The notes: a model not told the origin generated them from the sequence alone. A stretch of 64,000 nucleotides of DNA from Candidatus Bathyarchaeota archaeon (GCA_012515445.1 JAAYYI010000112.1:1-64000), one strand, 5' to 3'. Positions 30,112 through 40,373 are shown, counted from the first letter of the stretch. Numbers and translations are program-made.

Positions 30112-30395
30112 GCACAGAGGAACTCGCCGCCAAATACATCGGCTCAGCCGAGAAAGTGCTTGCTTCACTTACGCGGACACAAACTCCCATAACATTAAAC
30201 GAGGCTACTGTGAGTGAGGTGCTGCGTTGGGCGCATGATTACTTGGCAGATGCAAAGTATTATAAGGCTCAGGGTAAGCTTGGAACCAGTTTAACCTCTG
30301 TAGCTTACTGTGAAGGGCTGCTTGACGGTTTACGCTTGATGGGTGCAGTGAACTTCGTATGGCCAACCAGACAACAACCAGAAAGCAAAGAGTAG
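30108..30395 (+). CDS. DUF357-family protein
   Basis: DYLADAKYYKAQGKLGTSLTSVAYCEGLLDGLRLMGAV. Confidence 0.85.
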   Translation: MSTEELAAKYIGSAEKVLASLTRTQTPITLNEATVSEVLRWAHDYLADAKYYKAQGKLGTSLTSVAYCEGLLDGLRLMGAVNFVWPTRQQPESKE

Positions 30396-30826
30396 TGCTT
30401 GCTTCAGGCGTCTTTGACCTGCTGCATCTTGGGCACGTCCGCTTCTTAGAAGACGCAAAAAAGGCAGGCGGCGCGGGCGCTAAACTTGTGGTTATCGTCG
30501 CCAGAGACAGCACCGCTGGTAAGCTCAAAGGCAGAAAACCCATCATGTCTGAGGATCAACGCCGTGCCCTAGTTGAGTCGCTTAAGGTTGTTGACGATGC
30601 TGTTCTGGGCTTTGAAGGCTTAGACATCGGCGAAGTTATCGAAAAAATCCATCCTGATATAATAGCGCTCGGATACGACCAAGCAGAGATGGAAGCGGAA
30701 GTAAAAAATTACCTGATCAAACATCAGCTGCCTGTTTCTGTTGTTCGTGTTGGCAAATTTGGGGAGAATATTTTAGATAGCTCAACAAAGATTAAACAGA
30801 AAATAATCGATAAACTCTCCAAGTAA
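30359..30826 (+). CDS. ribL: FAD synthase, archaeal nucleotidyltransferase
   Basis: VVLASGVFDLLHLGHVRFLEDAKKAG, RDSTAGKLKGRKPIMSEDQR, LGYDQ. Confidence 0.92.
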   Translation: MANQTTTRKQRVVLASGVFDLLHLGHVRFLEDAKKAGGAGAKLVVIVARDSTAGKLKGRKPIMSEDQRRALVESLKVVDDAVLGFEGLDIGEVIEKIHPDIIALGYDQAEMEAEVKNYLIKHQLPVSVVRVGKFGENILDSSTKIKQKIIDKLSK

Positions 30827-30835
30827 AGATGGCTT

Positions 30836-31447
30836 ATGGTAAACTGCGAGAAATATAAACCGACGTATGTACTGATTGCCTTAAACGTAGCCATATACAT
30901 CGCTGGTGCATTCATCGGCGGCGACGCAATCTATACGCCTGACAGCGTGGTTTTGGCTTGGGGGCAAGTTAACTATTTCATTATCGACTTTGGCTGGTAC
31001 TGGCAGCTGCTGACATCCATGTTTATTCACGCCTCGATATTCCATTTGGTTGGTAACATGCTGTTTCTGCTCATCTTCGGTTTACGTGCAGAAGAAATGT
31101 TCTCGCTTCCAGAGTACCTCGGAGTTTATCTGCTCGGTGGCTTAGCGGGAAACCTTCTGTACCTCGCAACTGGTGTTAATGCGGCTCCGGCTGTCGGCGC
31201 TTCAGGTGCAATATTCGCGGTTTTCGCGGCTGCCTTAGTTTATGATAGGCATTCAATCCGCCAATCCATCTTGGGGGCAGTGATCTTCGCTTTCTTCTTG
31301 TTCTTCCTAAATATAGGCGCTAACACTAACTTGTTGGCGCACCTCGGAGGCATATTAGCCGGCTTAGCGCTCGGCTACATCATCGCTTCCAGACGCAAAC
31401 CCGCCGATTACAGTACAGAGTTCAGGTACCGAAACACGCCTTTCTAG
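30836..31447 (+). CDS. Rhomboid-family intramembrane serine protease
   Basis: HLVGNMLFLLIFG, AVGASGAIFAVFAA (GxSG), AHLGGILAGLALG. Confidence 0.93.
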   Translation: MVNCEKYKPTYVLIALNVAIYIAGAFIGGDAIYTPDSVVLAWGQVNYFIIDFGWYWQLLTSMFIHASIFHLVGNMLFLLIFGLRAEEMFSLPEYLGVYLLGGLAGNLLYLATGVNAAPAVGASGAIFAVFAAALVYDRHSIRQSILGAVIFAFFLFFLNIGANTNLLAHLGGILAGLALGYIIASRRKPADYSTEFRYRNTPF

Positions 31448-32163
31448 AATTGGGTTAGGATTTCCACTTTTACTTTGTTGCCGTCTTTTAGGTTTAGCTG
31501 CTTTCGCAAGCATACGGGTGCGATGATTTCCAGCACTGAGGCGTCGTAGTGGCTGCGGGTTGCGGTTACGAGCGCGCCTTTTACTTTGCCGCCGATTATT
31601 GCTGGGTAGCATTTAACGAGTCCGAAGCTGCGGTCTTCATTCTGGAAACCCATAACCTCCAAAGCGGGGTAGGCTTCGATGTCTTTGCTTGTCTTTATGT
31701 CGTAGTCGCTGTTCAGTTTGACGTTAAGTGTGCCGGGGTAGGGTTCGAAGCCTAATTTATCGATGAGTTGCTTCTTGTAATCCGTCTTGGAGATGTAGTA
31801 TGCGCCTTCGCCTAATCCAGTGAAAACTGTGCCCTCCAACGTTACGGAAGGCGGAATGTTGGTTTCCATAATAACCTTGAGGTTAGAGTATAACCTGCGG
31901 AGCTCCTGTATGCCTGGCTCCTTAATCTTGATTAAGCTGCCATCCGGTGTGACTTTCCGCTGAATCCAGCTGCACCGCTCGAGCTCTATCAGGTAACGCG
32001 AGGCGGTCTGCTGAGAAAAACCCAGCTTTTTAGCCAGATACTCAGTTGATATCTTAGCGGTACGATTGTAAGCACCCATTTCAGCGAGTTTTAGAAGCAT
32101 GTATAGCTGCTGCCATTGCTGCTTTTCAGTCACAGAGGTCTCCTGTGAATATGTGAGTATCAT
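31444..32163 (-). CDS. ribK: CTP-dependent riboflavin kinase with N-terminal HTH
   Basis: GFSQQTASRYLIELE HTH; GTVFTGLGEGAYYISKTDYKKQLIDKLGFEPYPGTLNVKL. Confidence 0.93.
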   Translation of the reverse strand: MILTYSQETSVTEKQQWQQLYMLLKLAEMGAYNRTAKISTEYLAKKLGFSQQTASRYLIELERCSWIQRKVTPDGSLIKIKEPGIQELRRLYSNLKVIMETNIPPSVTLEGTVFTGLGEGAYYISKTDYKKQLIDKLGFEPYPGTLNVKLNSDYDIKTSKDIEAYPALEVMGFQNEDRSFGLVKCYPAIIGGKVKGALVTATRSHYDASVLEIIAPVCLRKQLNLKDGNKVKVEILTQF

Positions 32164-32405
32164 GCTGGGTATTTAAGCGGCTCGAAACCAAAAAGGCAAA
32201 CGCTGCTGCTCTCAGGCGACCCCCATCTCCTTATATAAAGCCGATAAAGTTGACCTGTGGTTTTGAAAAGCTCAAAATTTAGCCGTAAGCAGCTACTTTT
32301 CATTTGGTAAAATCCTTTCTGCTAGTGTTATCTTTAGTTGACAAACCTTGACTTGAATCCCAAATCTTTTAAACAAAACCCTCGCATAGTAGGGCGGAGG
32401 TACCT

Positions 32406-32648
32406 ATGCCAACAGCATACGTCTTAGTGAATACTGAAACAGGCTGCGAGTTTGATGTTGTTAGGGAACTGAAAGAATTGGAAGGCGTTCAGGAAGCGTC
32501 GCCAGTTTATGGCGCTTATGATATTGTTGTAAGAGTATCCTCGGAGTCGCCTGAGGCGCTTAAGCGCCTAATCACTTGGCAGATAAGGAAATTGGGTAAT
32601 GTAAGAGCCACGTTGACTAATATCATCTATGAAAAAAGCGAAACTTGA
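32406..32648 (+). CDS. Stand-alone Lrp/AsnC ligand-binding (RAM) domain protein
   Basis: AYVLVNTETGCEFDVVRELKELEGVQEASPVYGAYDIVVRVSS. Confidence 0.88.
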   Translation: MPTAYVLVNTETGCEFDVVRELKELEGVQEASPVYGAYDIVVRVSSESPEALKRLITWQIRKLGNVRATLTNIIYEKSET

Positions 32649-32659
32649 AGCAAAAAAAG

Positions 32660-33364
32660 TTAAGGGTTAGCTTTCTGTGCTACGATCATGGCGTGTGCTA
32701 TATCGTAGGGGTCTAACTCTACAATTTCTTTCACGTCATAACCCCGTTTGCGCAGAACCTGAGCTTCCTGTTTATAGACATCCTGGGGAGACATTGTAAC
32801 GTCGATGCTTTGGGATTTGCATGCGAGCATAACCCATCCGCCCTGCTTCAGAAATACGTCAGCGTTGTCTGATAGCAGTTTTGCCTGTTCAGGTTGGGCA
32901 ACATCGCAGTAGACTAGGTCAACTTTACCTGATATGAACATGGCATAGCGCTCAGGCATGCGGGCGTCCTCAAGCATAGGAGTAATGTTTGGCCTGAACT
33001 GTGCAACGTTATTAACTAGGTCTCGTAAGCTACGTTGCGCGAATTCTACACAGTAAACTTGGCCCGTTTCGCCAACAATGTCTGAAACATGGCTGGGTGT
33101 AGTTCCTGAGGCTGCACCCAAATAGAGAACTTTAGAGCCCTCCTCAATAGGCACTGTCTGCAGGCCCTTTATGATTGCACCCGCAAGTTTACTGCGGAAA
33201 GCATCCCATACACGGTACTCGACGCCCTTGAATTTAACAAGGCGTTCACCGTAAACGTTTCGTCCGGGCGTTAAGTTCTTTGTTCCCAACCGTTTAGCGC
33301 CGTCTTCAAGCACTACATTGTAGATTTCTTTGAAGACTGGATGCGGCTTAACTCTCAGACCCAC
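32660..33364 (-). CDS. flpA: Fibrillarin-like rRNA/tRNA 2'-O-methyltransferase; likely GTG start at VGLRVKPHPVF
   Basis: VKPHPVFKEIYNVVLEDG, VLYLGAASGTTPSHVSDIVG, YCVEFAQRSLRDLVN; the ORF-track extension to 33595 overlaps nop5 out of frame. Confidence 0.92.
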   Translation of the reverse strand: MGLRVKPHPVFKEIYNVVLEDGAKRLGTKNLTPGRNVYGERLVKFKGVEYRVWDAFRSKLAGAIIKGLQTVPIEEGSKVLYLGAASGTTPSHVSDIVGETGQVYCVEFAQRSLRDLVNNVAQFRPNITPMLEDARMPERYAMFISGKVDLVYCDVAQPEQAKLLSDNADVFLKQGGWVMLACKSQSIDVTMSPQDVYKQEAQVLRKRGYDVKEIVELDPYDIAHAMIVAQKANP

Positions 33365-34811
33365 GTCTGTCCTGTCCTCTGTTTTGATCGCCGCCGCTTC
33401 CGCCGCGCCTGTCTCGTCGATCTCGCCCGCCGCCTCCGTGTCCACCGAAGCGTCTGCCGCCTCCTCCGCCGCCAAAGCGTCTTGGTCCGCGGTCACGTGG
33501 CTTAAAGCCCCCGCCTCCACCGCCTTCACGTCTTGGGGGTCTGTCGAAGCGTCTTTCGCCACCTTCACGGCGTTCTCCGCCCTCTCGGTAGCCAAAGCCG
33601 CCTTCTCTGCGTTCGAAGCCTTCCCGTTTCTCTTTCGGTTTAGGCTCCTTTGGTGGTGGTGCTTCCTTGTATTTCTCGCGGATTTCTTCTATGCGTTTAG
33701 CGATATCCTCTTTGAGTGCGTCGCCAATGTAGTGGCCTTCTCCGAATGCGTCGGCTCTGGCTGCGATGGCTAGTTTGCCTGCGATTACGCGGGCGATCTT
33801 TCCACGTTGCCACCGTTTTGCATCATGCAGTAGGGTGTGCTGGAAGATTAAGCCGTGTTTTGGTGGGCGTGCGCCGGTTTTTAGTGAGCGGAATAGTGCT
33901 TTTTCTGCGCCGAGAACCTGTATTGTGCTTGCGGGTCTCATGGCGAGGTTTTGTAGGCCGCCCGCGAGGGATATCATGCGCGCGCCTAGGAGTGCTCCCG
34001 CGACTGCTTTGACGTTGGGCGCCATCTCTTCCATGGTGCGTTCGACGTATTCTTCCATGCTCTTTCGTAATTCGTAGAATGTGATTACGTCTTTTGCCAG
34101 TTGCTGTACCTGTGCGAGGTCAGAATCCGATATGTCTGCGCCCATTGATGATTCTGCTGCTTTTACAAGGAATTCTGTGCGCTCTTTTGGTATGTTTTCT
34201 GCTTCCAAGTTTTCTACGCTGAAGCTTTCTCGGTTGCCTAGTTTTATGACTAGTCTTGCGTAGGTTTCGTGTTTCTCTACTAATCTGTCCATTTCTGGGA
34301 AGTAGATGCCGTACCATTCGCGTAGCCTGCCCATGAACAGGTTGACTGTTTGGTCTAGGCTATCAAGGGTTTGGATGCCCTGTGAAACGATCAGGTCGCG
34401 TTTGCCTGTTGCGCCCTTTATGCGTAGCTTGGAGAGTTCCATGCTTACGTTGCGGTTCCAGATGTCGAGTTCCTGCTGGTTAGCTGCGAAGCCTGATTCG
34501 ACTGCTACTTCGCTCATGCGGGAACTGTGCACTGCCGCTTGGGCTGGTGTGGCTACTTCGACTGTGACTTTGAGTTTTTTCTGTGCTTCCTCGGCGACTT
34601 TACCGTTTTGGAAGACGAAAACGTCGTAACCTGCGTTTTTAAGTAAAGTTATTAGTGATGTTGTTTGGTCTGATAGTTTGCCCGATTCGGATCTCAGCAG
34701 GCTTTTTGCTGCTGCCTGCGGTTTTTTGGGAAACAGAGCCTTCTCTACTAAGCTGTTTTCTTCGTCGAAGGCTGCAACGCCGAATGGGAATTGTACAATG
34801 AAAGCTTTCAT
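33348..34811 (-). CDS. nop5: Nop5/Nop56/Nop58 C/D-box snoRNP core protein with C-terminal RGG tail
   Basis: APNVKAVAGALLGARMISLAGGLQNLAMRPASTIQVLGAEKALFRSLKTGARPPKHGLIFQH (Nop domain); RGG tail. Confidence 0.95.
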   Translation of the reverse strand: MKAFIVQFPFGVAAFDEENSLVEKALFPKKPQAAAKSLLRSESGKLSDQTTSLITLLKNAGYDVFVFQNGKVAEEAQKKLKVTVEVATPAQAAVHSSRMSEVAVESGFAANQQELDIWNRNVSMELSKLRIKGATGKRDLIVSQGIQTLDSLDQTVNLFMGRLREWYGIYFPEMDRLVEKHETYARLVIKLGNRESFSVENLEAENIPKERTEFLVKAAESSMGADISDSDLAQVQQLAKDVITFYELRKSMEEYVERTMEEMAPNVKAVAGALLGARMISLAGGLQNLAMRPASTIQVLGAEKALFRSLKTGARPPKHGLIFQHTLLHDAKRWQRGKIARVIAGKLAIAARADAFGEGHYIGDALKEDIAKRIEEIREKYKEAPPPKEPKPKEKREGFERREGGFGYREGGERREGGERRFDRPPRREGGGGGGFKPRDRGPRRFGGGGGGRRFGGHGGGGRDRRDRRGGSGGDQNRGQDRRGSES

Positions 34812-34999
34812 CTCTATATGCCCCAGTAAACGTATGTATCTTCAACACTCTGGGTTAATAAATAAATTGTTTAGTGTTCCCTGAGATTCATATGCCCTAG
34901 AGGTTAATGCTCTATAGCTTTACAATGGGTCAATCTGTTGACAATCAATTGGTGACACATCCGCCGATTCTACCTTGGTTAGACAAAGCGTCTACTATG

Positions 35000-36258
35000 T
35001 CATTCTTTAAGCGGTAACCTAATAGTAAATTTTGTTCCTTTGCCCGATTTGCTCTCAAACATTATGGTACCGCCCAAAGCCTCCACGATTCTCTTTACTA
35101 CGGATAAACCTAAACCTTGACCCTTAGCTTTAGTAGTTACTAGAGGCGTGAACAGACGGTTTTTAACTTCTTCTGGTATGCCTTTGCCTGTATCTTCTAT
35201 TTTGAAGATGGCTTGTCTGCCGGTTTTTTCGGCGTTTATTGTTAGTGTACCCCCTTCAGGCATTGCTTGTATAGCATTAATCACCAAGTTAGAAAGCGCA
35301 CGGCGTATAAGCGTTAGATCTGTCTCTATTTTGGGAAATCCCTTCAGGTCGATTACCAATTTAATTGAGTCAGGCACTTTTACAGTTTGGAATATGCTGG
35401 CGATAACTTTAGTGATATCTACTTCTTCAAGTTCAGGTTTAAGCGGTCTAGCATAATCCTGCAGGTCGGATACTATTTTACTTATGTAGTCGGTTTGTTC
35501 CTCAATAAGGTTGATGCTTTCGAGGGCTAGCCCCGCAAGTTCTTTGATTGGTGTTTCTGCGATGGATTGGCGTGCAATGTAGAGTTCACTTGTGATGGCC
35601 TGCAGTGGATTACGGATGTCGTGTCCGATCATGCCCGCGGTTTGGCCGATGGCGGCTAAGCGATCTGTTTCTTTACGTTCTTTTGACAGTAGAAAAGTTT
35701 GCCAACGATAGGAATGCGTTTCGAGGCTACTAAGTGCCCTACAATGTTGACAAATAGTATACTAAATAGTGCCGTGTCAAGTCCCACTGGCATAATTTCT
35801 TGAAAAGTGAACATGATAATGGCTGCTTCGCCTATGCTGAAGAGCAATGCAGGTATTGCTTGGTAGATAAACTTGATTGGTATTATTAGGTACACAACCA
35901 GCACAGCTATATCTAATACAATTATGTGTGGAATAAAATTGGTTGGACGGGTTAAGTTAACGAGCAGTATTCCGATGACAACTATTATCATGTAAACTAA
36001 TGTTGAAGTGTCGTAGGCTTTTTAGTCGAGGCTTCTGTTGATGTATCTTATCTGAAGCAGGGAATAAGCGATTAGTGCGGCTCGTAAGACAACTAGGGCG
36101 AAGAATTCATTGGCTAAACCTAAGTTAATGTAATCACCGATCGTGAATAAGCCGATGGTTATGGCTAAGAAGAAGATGATCAGTTTTGTCTGAGGTATAT
36201 CCGCTGATAGGAAGCTTTGTCTGTACTCGCGGTTCTCGTCGGCGGATGCTGCCTTCAA
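35000..36258 (-). pseudogene. Membrane sensor histidine kinase broken by an in-frame TAA (~36022) and a frameshift (~35690)
   Basis: TM-rich ORFs 36022..36258 and 35656..35991 lie in one frame; LLSKERKETDRLAAIGQTAGMIGHDIRNPLQ recovered across the frameshift; N/G boxes NLVINAIQAMPEGG, DTGKGIP, GQGLGLSVVKRIVEALGG. Confidence 0.75.
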
Positions 36259-36421
36259 GGTAGACTTGAACCTAGCCCAGAGCTGTTTGAACTCAGAAAC
36301 TGGTCCTCTTTCTCCGATTATAAGTCACCCGCAAGCTTGAGGAACATTAAAACCCTGAATAATGGGAGTAAAAGCCGCAATTAACCTATTAGATTTACAT
36401 GCAAATTAAGATTCGCATCGA

Positions 36422-38119
36422 TTACTGCTTGGAAAGCTTGCCATAAGAAGCCGTTAACTCAAGAATCTTTTTTACAACATCAATACCAGAGACTACCCCA
36501 ATCAGCTGGTCTTCTTCGTCAACAACAAATACGTGGTCTTCTTCGTTGTCCATCATTAGGCGGGCAACAGCCTCCAAGCTTGTATTCGCCTTGATTAAGG
36601 TAGGCTTATGGAATATAGTTTCAGGTAGCTCTGCGTCCTGCTGCCTGACATCTATGTATCCGAGGTCCTCTAAGTTAACTACACCCACAACATGACTGCT
36701 TTCATCGATTACAGGCATGACTCTTAAATTATGCTCTTCAAAGGTTTCAACAGCCGCCTTAACGGTTGTTCCTTTGTATAGCAAGTAGGGGTTGGCGGTC
36801 ATGAATTCAGCTGCTTCTGTTGCCTTCAGCTCGTTTGGAACAACCTTTTGCCCTCTAAGGTAAAACCTCTCGAGCGCTAACCCCTCAGTTTTCAGCTTTG
36901 TATGTGGTTGAAGAGGATAGAAGGATGCTTTGCCTGAGAGAACGTAGCTTATTCCGCTTGCCAACAGGGCAGGTATGGCAAAGACGCCGCCGAGTGTTTC
37001 AATTACGAACGCCACGGGGGTCAAGAGTATTTTATGGGTTCCAGCAAGCAAAGCAGCCATGCCGACAGCAATAAACATGACTGCTAAGTTCACGCTTAAA
37101 ACCTGCGCGAAGATGTAGCCTAAACCGGCGCCGATTACGATGGTTGGAAAGAATAAGCCGCCGCTTCCACCCCAATTAAGCGTGGTGGTAGTGATGAATG
37201 TTTTCAGAAGTATAATCGCAATTAGGGCAGCTATGCTAAAGCCTGCCCCGCTGATAAGCGCATTAACGAAGTGCAAACCCACACCGATCGAGTAAATTGA
37301 GATTAATCCTGAAGCTGCAATCGATAGCGCACATAGCGAAACGACTACGGCGTCTCCGTATTTTGTCCTCAGCTTAACGCCAAGCTGGTTTGCGAAAGTG
37401 AAGGCTTTCGTGAAGAAAACCGCATATAAGCCGCATATGGAGCCCAGCAGTAGCGAAAGCCCAATAACATCCAAAGTGAGTGCAGGCGATGGTATATTGC
37501 CAAAGATCGGTTCCGCGCCAAGAATCGCTACAGAAAGTAGGTAAGCCGGTATCGATGAAATGATGGCTTCGATGAAGGTTTCACGGTCTAAGTCGTTTTT
37601 GTAGGGGATTTCTAGCGCAAAAAGTATGCCTGTGAGTGGCGTTCGGAAAATTGCAGCTAAGCCCGCTGCTGCTCCGGCGACGAAGAGTCTGCGGCGAAGG
37701 TCAGATCGAACTTTTAGGTGTTTGCCTATCTGGGAGGCTACTCCGCCCCCTGCAAGCAAGCTTGGTCCTTCTGGTCCCGCGCTGCCGCCTAAACCGATTG
37801 TTAACATTCCCGCGATTGGCTTGATTACGGTGTCTCGGAAGCTTACTGCGCCGTTGGTTAAGTGGTAGGCTTCAAGTACGGTGTGTGTGCCTGACCCTGT
37901 GGTTTTGGTTTTGGCGAACCGCTTAACCAGAAAATACGATGCGACAACGGCTGCAAACGCCAACGGAATTACTAGAAATGTCGAGAAACCGATTGCGCCA
38001 ATTGTAAACGCCCATAGCTCCGTGTAGACAACGTATAAGGCGATGGCGAGGGCTGCAGAAACTAGTCCCGTGGCGCCGACTAACACATAGTAAGTGATGT
38101 TATCGCTGAATTTGCTCAT
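36422..38119 (-). CDS. ClC-family chloride channel/antiporter with C-terminal CBS pair
   Basis: GSAGPEGPSLLAGG, GAAAGLAAIFRTPLTGILFALE, two CBS domains at the C-terminus. Confidence 0.93.
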   Translation of the reverse strand: MSKFSDNITYYVLVGATGLVSAALAIALYVVYTELWAFTIGAIGFSTFLVIPLAFAAVVASYFLVKRFAKTKTTGSGTHTVLEAYHLTNGAVSFRDTVIKPIAGMLTIGLGGSAGPEGPSLLAGGGVASQIGKHLKVRSDLRRRLFVAGAAAGLAAIFRTPLTGILFALEIPYKNDLDRETFIEAIISSIPAYLLSVAILGAEPIFGNIPSPALTLDVIGLSLLLGSICGLYAVFFTKAFTFANQLGVKLRTKYGDAVVVSLCALSIAASGLISIYSIGVGLHFVNALISGAGFSIAALIAIILLKTFITTTTLNWGGSGGLFFPTIVIGAGLGYIFAQVLSVNLAVMFIAVGMAALLAGTHKILLTPVAFVIETLGGVFAIPALLASGISYVLSGKASFYPLQPHTKLKTEGLALERFYLRGQKVVPNELKATEAAEFMTANPYLLYKGTTVKAAVETFEEHNLRVMPVIDESSHVVGVVNLEDLGYIDVRQQDAELPETIFHKPTLIKANTSLEAVARLMMDNEEDHVFVVDEEDQLIGVVSGIDVVKKILELTASYGKLSKQ

Positions 38120-38301
38120 TTTTGGAGTTACGGAAACAAAGACGTTAAATAAAGAGTAATAAATGTATTGAACAGCTGTAGAGAAACCAAATCAAAACAG
38201 AATCAACTAGCAAAAGCTCGCGAGTTTTCAGGGTTGGGTCTTGTCGACAGCTGTTTTTTCTGTTGCTTATAAAAAAGTTAATAGAATAGCCCATAAATTA
38301 T

Positions 38302-39228
38302 TTGCAGTCAAGGATGGACAAGCATATATCAGAATACAAGGCACCCCAAAACGCAGCCGGCAAGACAGTAGTTGTCGGGCTGATCCAAATCACAGTAAGC
38401 GAAGACTTAGCGGTGAACTTGAAGAAAACAGAGCAGAAAATCACAGAAGCCGCAAAAAAGGGAGCACAGATTATTTGCCTGCAGGAGCTCTACCGATCAC
38501 GCTACTTCCCGCAAGAAGAAAACGTTGACGTTTCGGGCTTAACGGAGTCCATCCCAGGCCCATCAACGGTAGCCTTCTCTGCGCTGGCAAAGAAACTTTG
38601 CGTTGTGATAATTGCGCCGATTTTTGAGAAGAACCCGAACGGTAAAAACTATAACACCGCCGTAGTTGTTGATGCCGATGGCTTGATCGCGGGGATTTAT
38701 AGAAAAGCGCATATTCCCTACGACCCGTACTTCTACGAGAAAGACTACTTTGCAGCAGGCGAAGAACCGTACCGTGCAATAGATACAAAATACGCACGCA
38801 TCGGCGTTCTCATTTGCTATGACCAGTGGTTCCCCGAGCCTGCACGCATCAACGTGCTTGATGGCGCCGAAATCATCTTCTACCCGACCGCGATCGGCTA
38901 CATTAAAGGTCACACGTCGGCGGACGGCGACTGGCATGACGCCTGGCGAACCGTACAGCGAGCACACGCGATAGCTAACGGCGTTCACGTGGCGGCGGTT
39001 AACCGCGTTGGCGAGGAGGATTGGCTGGAGTTCTGGGGCGGCAGCTTTGTCTGCGACAGCTTCGGCAAAGTCCTAGCAGAAGCCAGCACCGATAAAGAAG
39101 AGGTTGTCGTGGCAACGTTGGATTTATCCCATAATGAGCTCATCAAGGAAGGCTGGGGTTTTCTGCGTAACCGCCGCCCAGACACCTACAGCCCGCTCAC
39201 AGAGAAAGTCAAGGAGGCACAGAAATGA
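38302..39228 (+). CDS. aguB: N-carbamoylputrescine amidase (nitrilase superfamily)
   Basis: GAQIICLQELYRSRYFPQEE, GVLICYDQWFPEPARINVLDGAEIIFYPTAIG; overlaps agmatine deiminase by 4 nt. Confidence 0.92.
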   Translation: MQSRMDKHISEYKAPQNAAGKTVVVGLIQITVSEDLAVNLKKTEQKITEAAKKGAQIICLQELYRSRYFPQEENVDVSGLTESIPGPSTVAFSALAKKLCVVIIAPIFEKNPNGKNYNTAVVVDADGLIAGIYRKAHIPYDPYFYEKDYFAAGEEPYRAIDTKYARIGVLICYDQWFPEPARINVLDGAEIIFYPTAIGYIKGHTSADGDWHDAWRTVQRAHAIANGVHVAAVNRVGEEDWLEFWGGSFVCDSFGKVLAEASTDKEEVVVATLDLSHNELIKEGWGFLRNRRPDTYSPLTEKVKEAQK

Positions 39229-40262
39229 GCTGCGCACGCGAGCAGGGCTTTGTTATGCCCGCCGAGTGGCAGCCTCACAGCGCGATTTGGCTGGCTTGGC
39301 CCTATGACCCTACAACTTTCCCCGACCGTGTACCAAAAGTAGAAGCAACATACGTGCAAATCGTTAAGGAAATCCATGAGAGCGAAAACGTTAACATATT
39401 CGTAATTGACGAACCCACAAAGAAGAAAGCGGCAAGAATGTTCCAGGAAGCCGGCATCGAGATGGGTAAGGTTCGCATCTGGGTATCTGACTACGCCGAT
39501 GTTTGGTTTCGTGACTATGGCCCAATCTTCGTAAAGAATCCAAAGCATGAGTTGGCGATGATACATTGGGACTTCAACAGCTGGGGCGACAAATATGAAA
39601 CGCTTCTTAAGGACAAAGAGATCCCCGACGTAATCAACAAGGATTTGAACATAAAATGCTTCAAGCCCGGAATCGTTATGGAGGGCGGCTCAATCGACGT
39701 TAATGGCGAAGGCACCCTGCTGACAACCGAGCAGTGCCTGCTAAACAGCAACCGTAACCCCCACCTCAAAAAGCAGGATATTGAACGGTACCTCTCCGAC
39801 TTCTTGGGGGTGCGCCACTTCATCTGGCTTAAGCGGGGAATCCTTGGCGACGACACAGACGGCCACATTGACGATTTAGCCCGATTCGTAAACGCAAACA
39901 CGATTGTGTGCGCTTTTGAGGATAACCCAGACGACGCCGACTATGAGGCGCTGAAAGAAAACTATGATTTGCTCTGTAAGTCAACTGACCAAGACGGCAA
40001 ACCGCTTCGCATAGTGAAGCTGCCGATGCCTAAAGTTGAAGATGAAGGTGGCTGTAGATTGCCCGCAAGCTACACCAACTTCTACATAGGCAACACCAAA
40101 GTGCTCGTGCCAGTCTTCGATCACCCCAACGATGCAAAAGCGCTAGCGATATTGCAGGAGCTTTTTCCCACACGCAAAGTGGTTGGTATCTGTTGTAAAG
40201 ACCTCGTGTATGGCTTTGGCACGCTGCACTGCATTAGCCAGCAGCAGCCCTGCCCCGAATAG
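39225..40262 (+). CDS. aguA: Agmatine deiminase
   Basis: MPAEWQPHSAIWLAWPYDPTTFPDR, VWFRDYGPIFV, MEGGSIDVNGEGTLLTTEQCLLN, DDTDGHIDDLARFV. Confidence 0.93.
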   Translation: MSCAREQGFVMPAEWQPHSAIWLAWPYDPTTFPDRVPKVEATYVQIVKEIHESENVNIFVIDEPTKKKAARMFQEAGIEMGKVRIWVSDYADVWFRDYGPIFVKNPKHELAMIHWDFNSWGDKYETLLKDKEIPDVINKDLNIKCFKPGIVMEGGSIDVNGEGTLLTTEQCLLNSNRNPHLKKQDIERYLSDFLGVRHFIWLKRGILGDDTDGHIDDLARFVNANTIVCAFEDNPDDADYEALKENYDLLCKSTDQDGKPLRIVKLPMPKVEDEGGCRLPASYTNFYIGNTKVLVPVFDHPNDAKALAILQELFPTRKVVGICCKDLVYGFGTLHCISQQQPCPE

Positions 40263-40373
40263 ACATCAACTGTACTACTCTTTTCTTTCCTTTTTCTTTT
40301 TAGTTAACTTTAAAGTCTCCAGTGGAATTATAGGTAGGTCTCTACGAAATCGGAGAAGAAGGGACAGAGGGGT

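Noticed and set aside
32205-32245. CTCTCAGGCGACCCCCATCTCCTTATATAAAG as a fifth, inverted copy of repeat family 2
   Set aside because: Similarity limited to G-rich/C-rich content and a TATA box; element order differs, so not counted.
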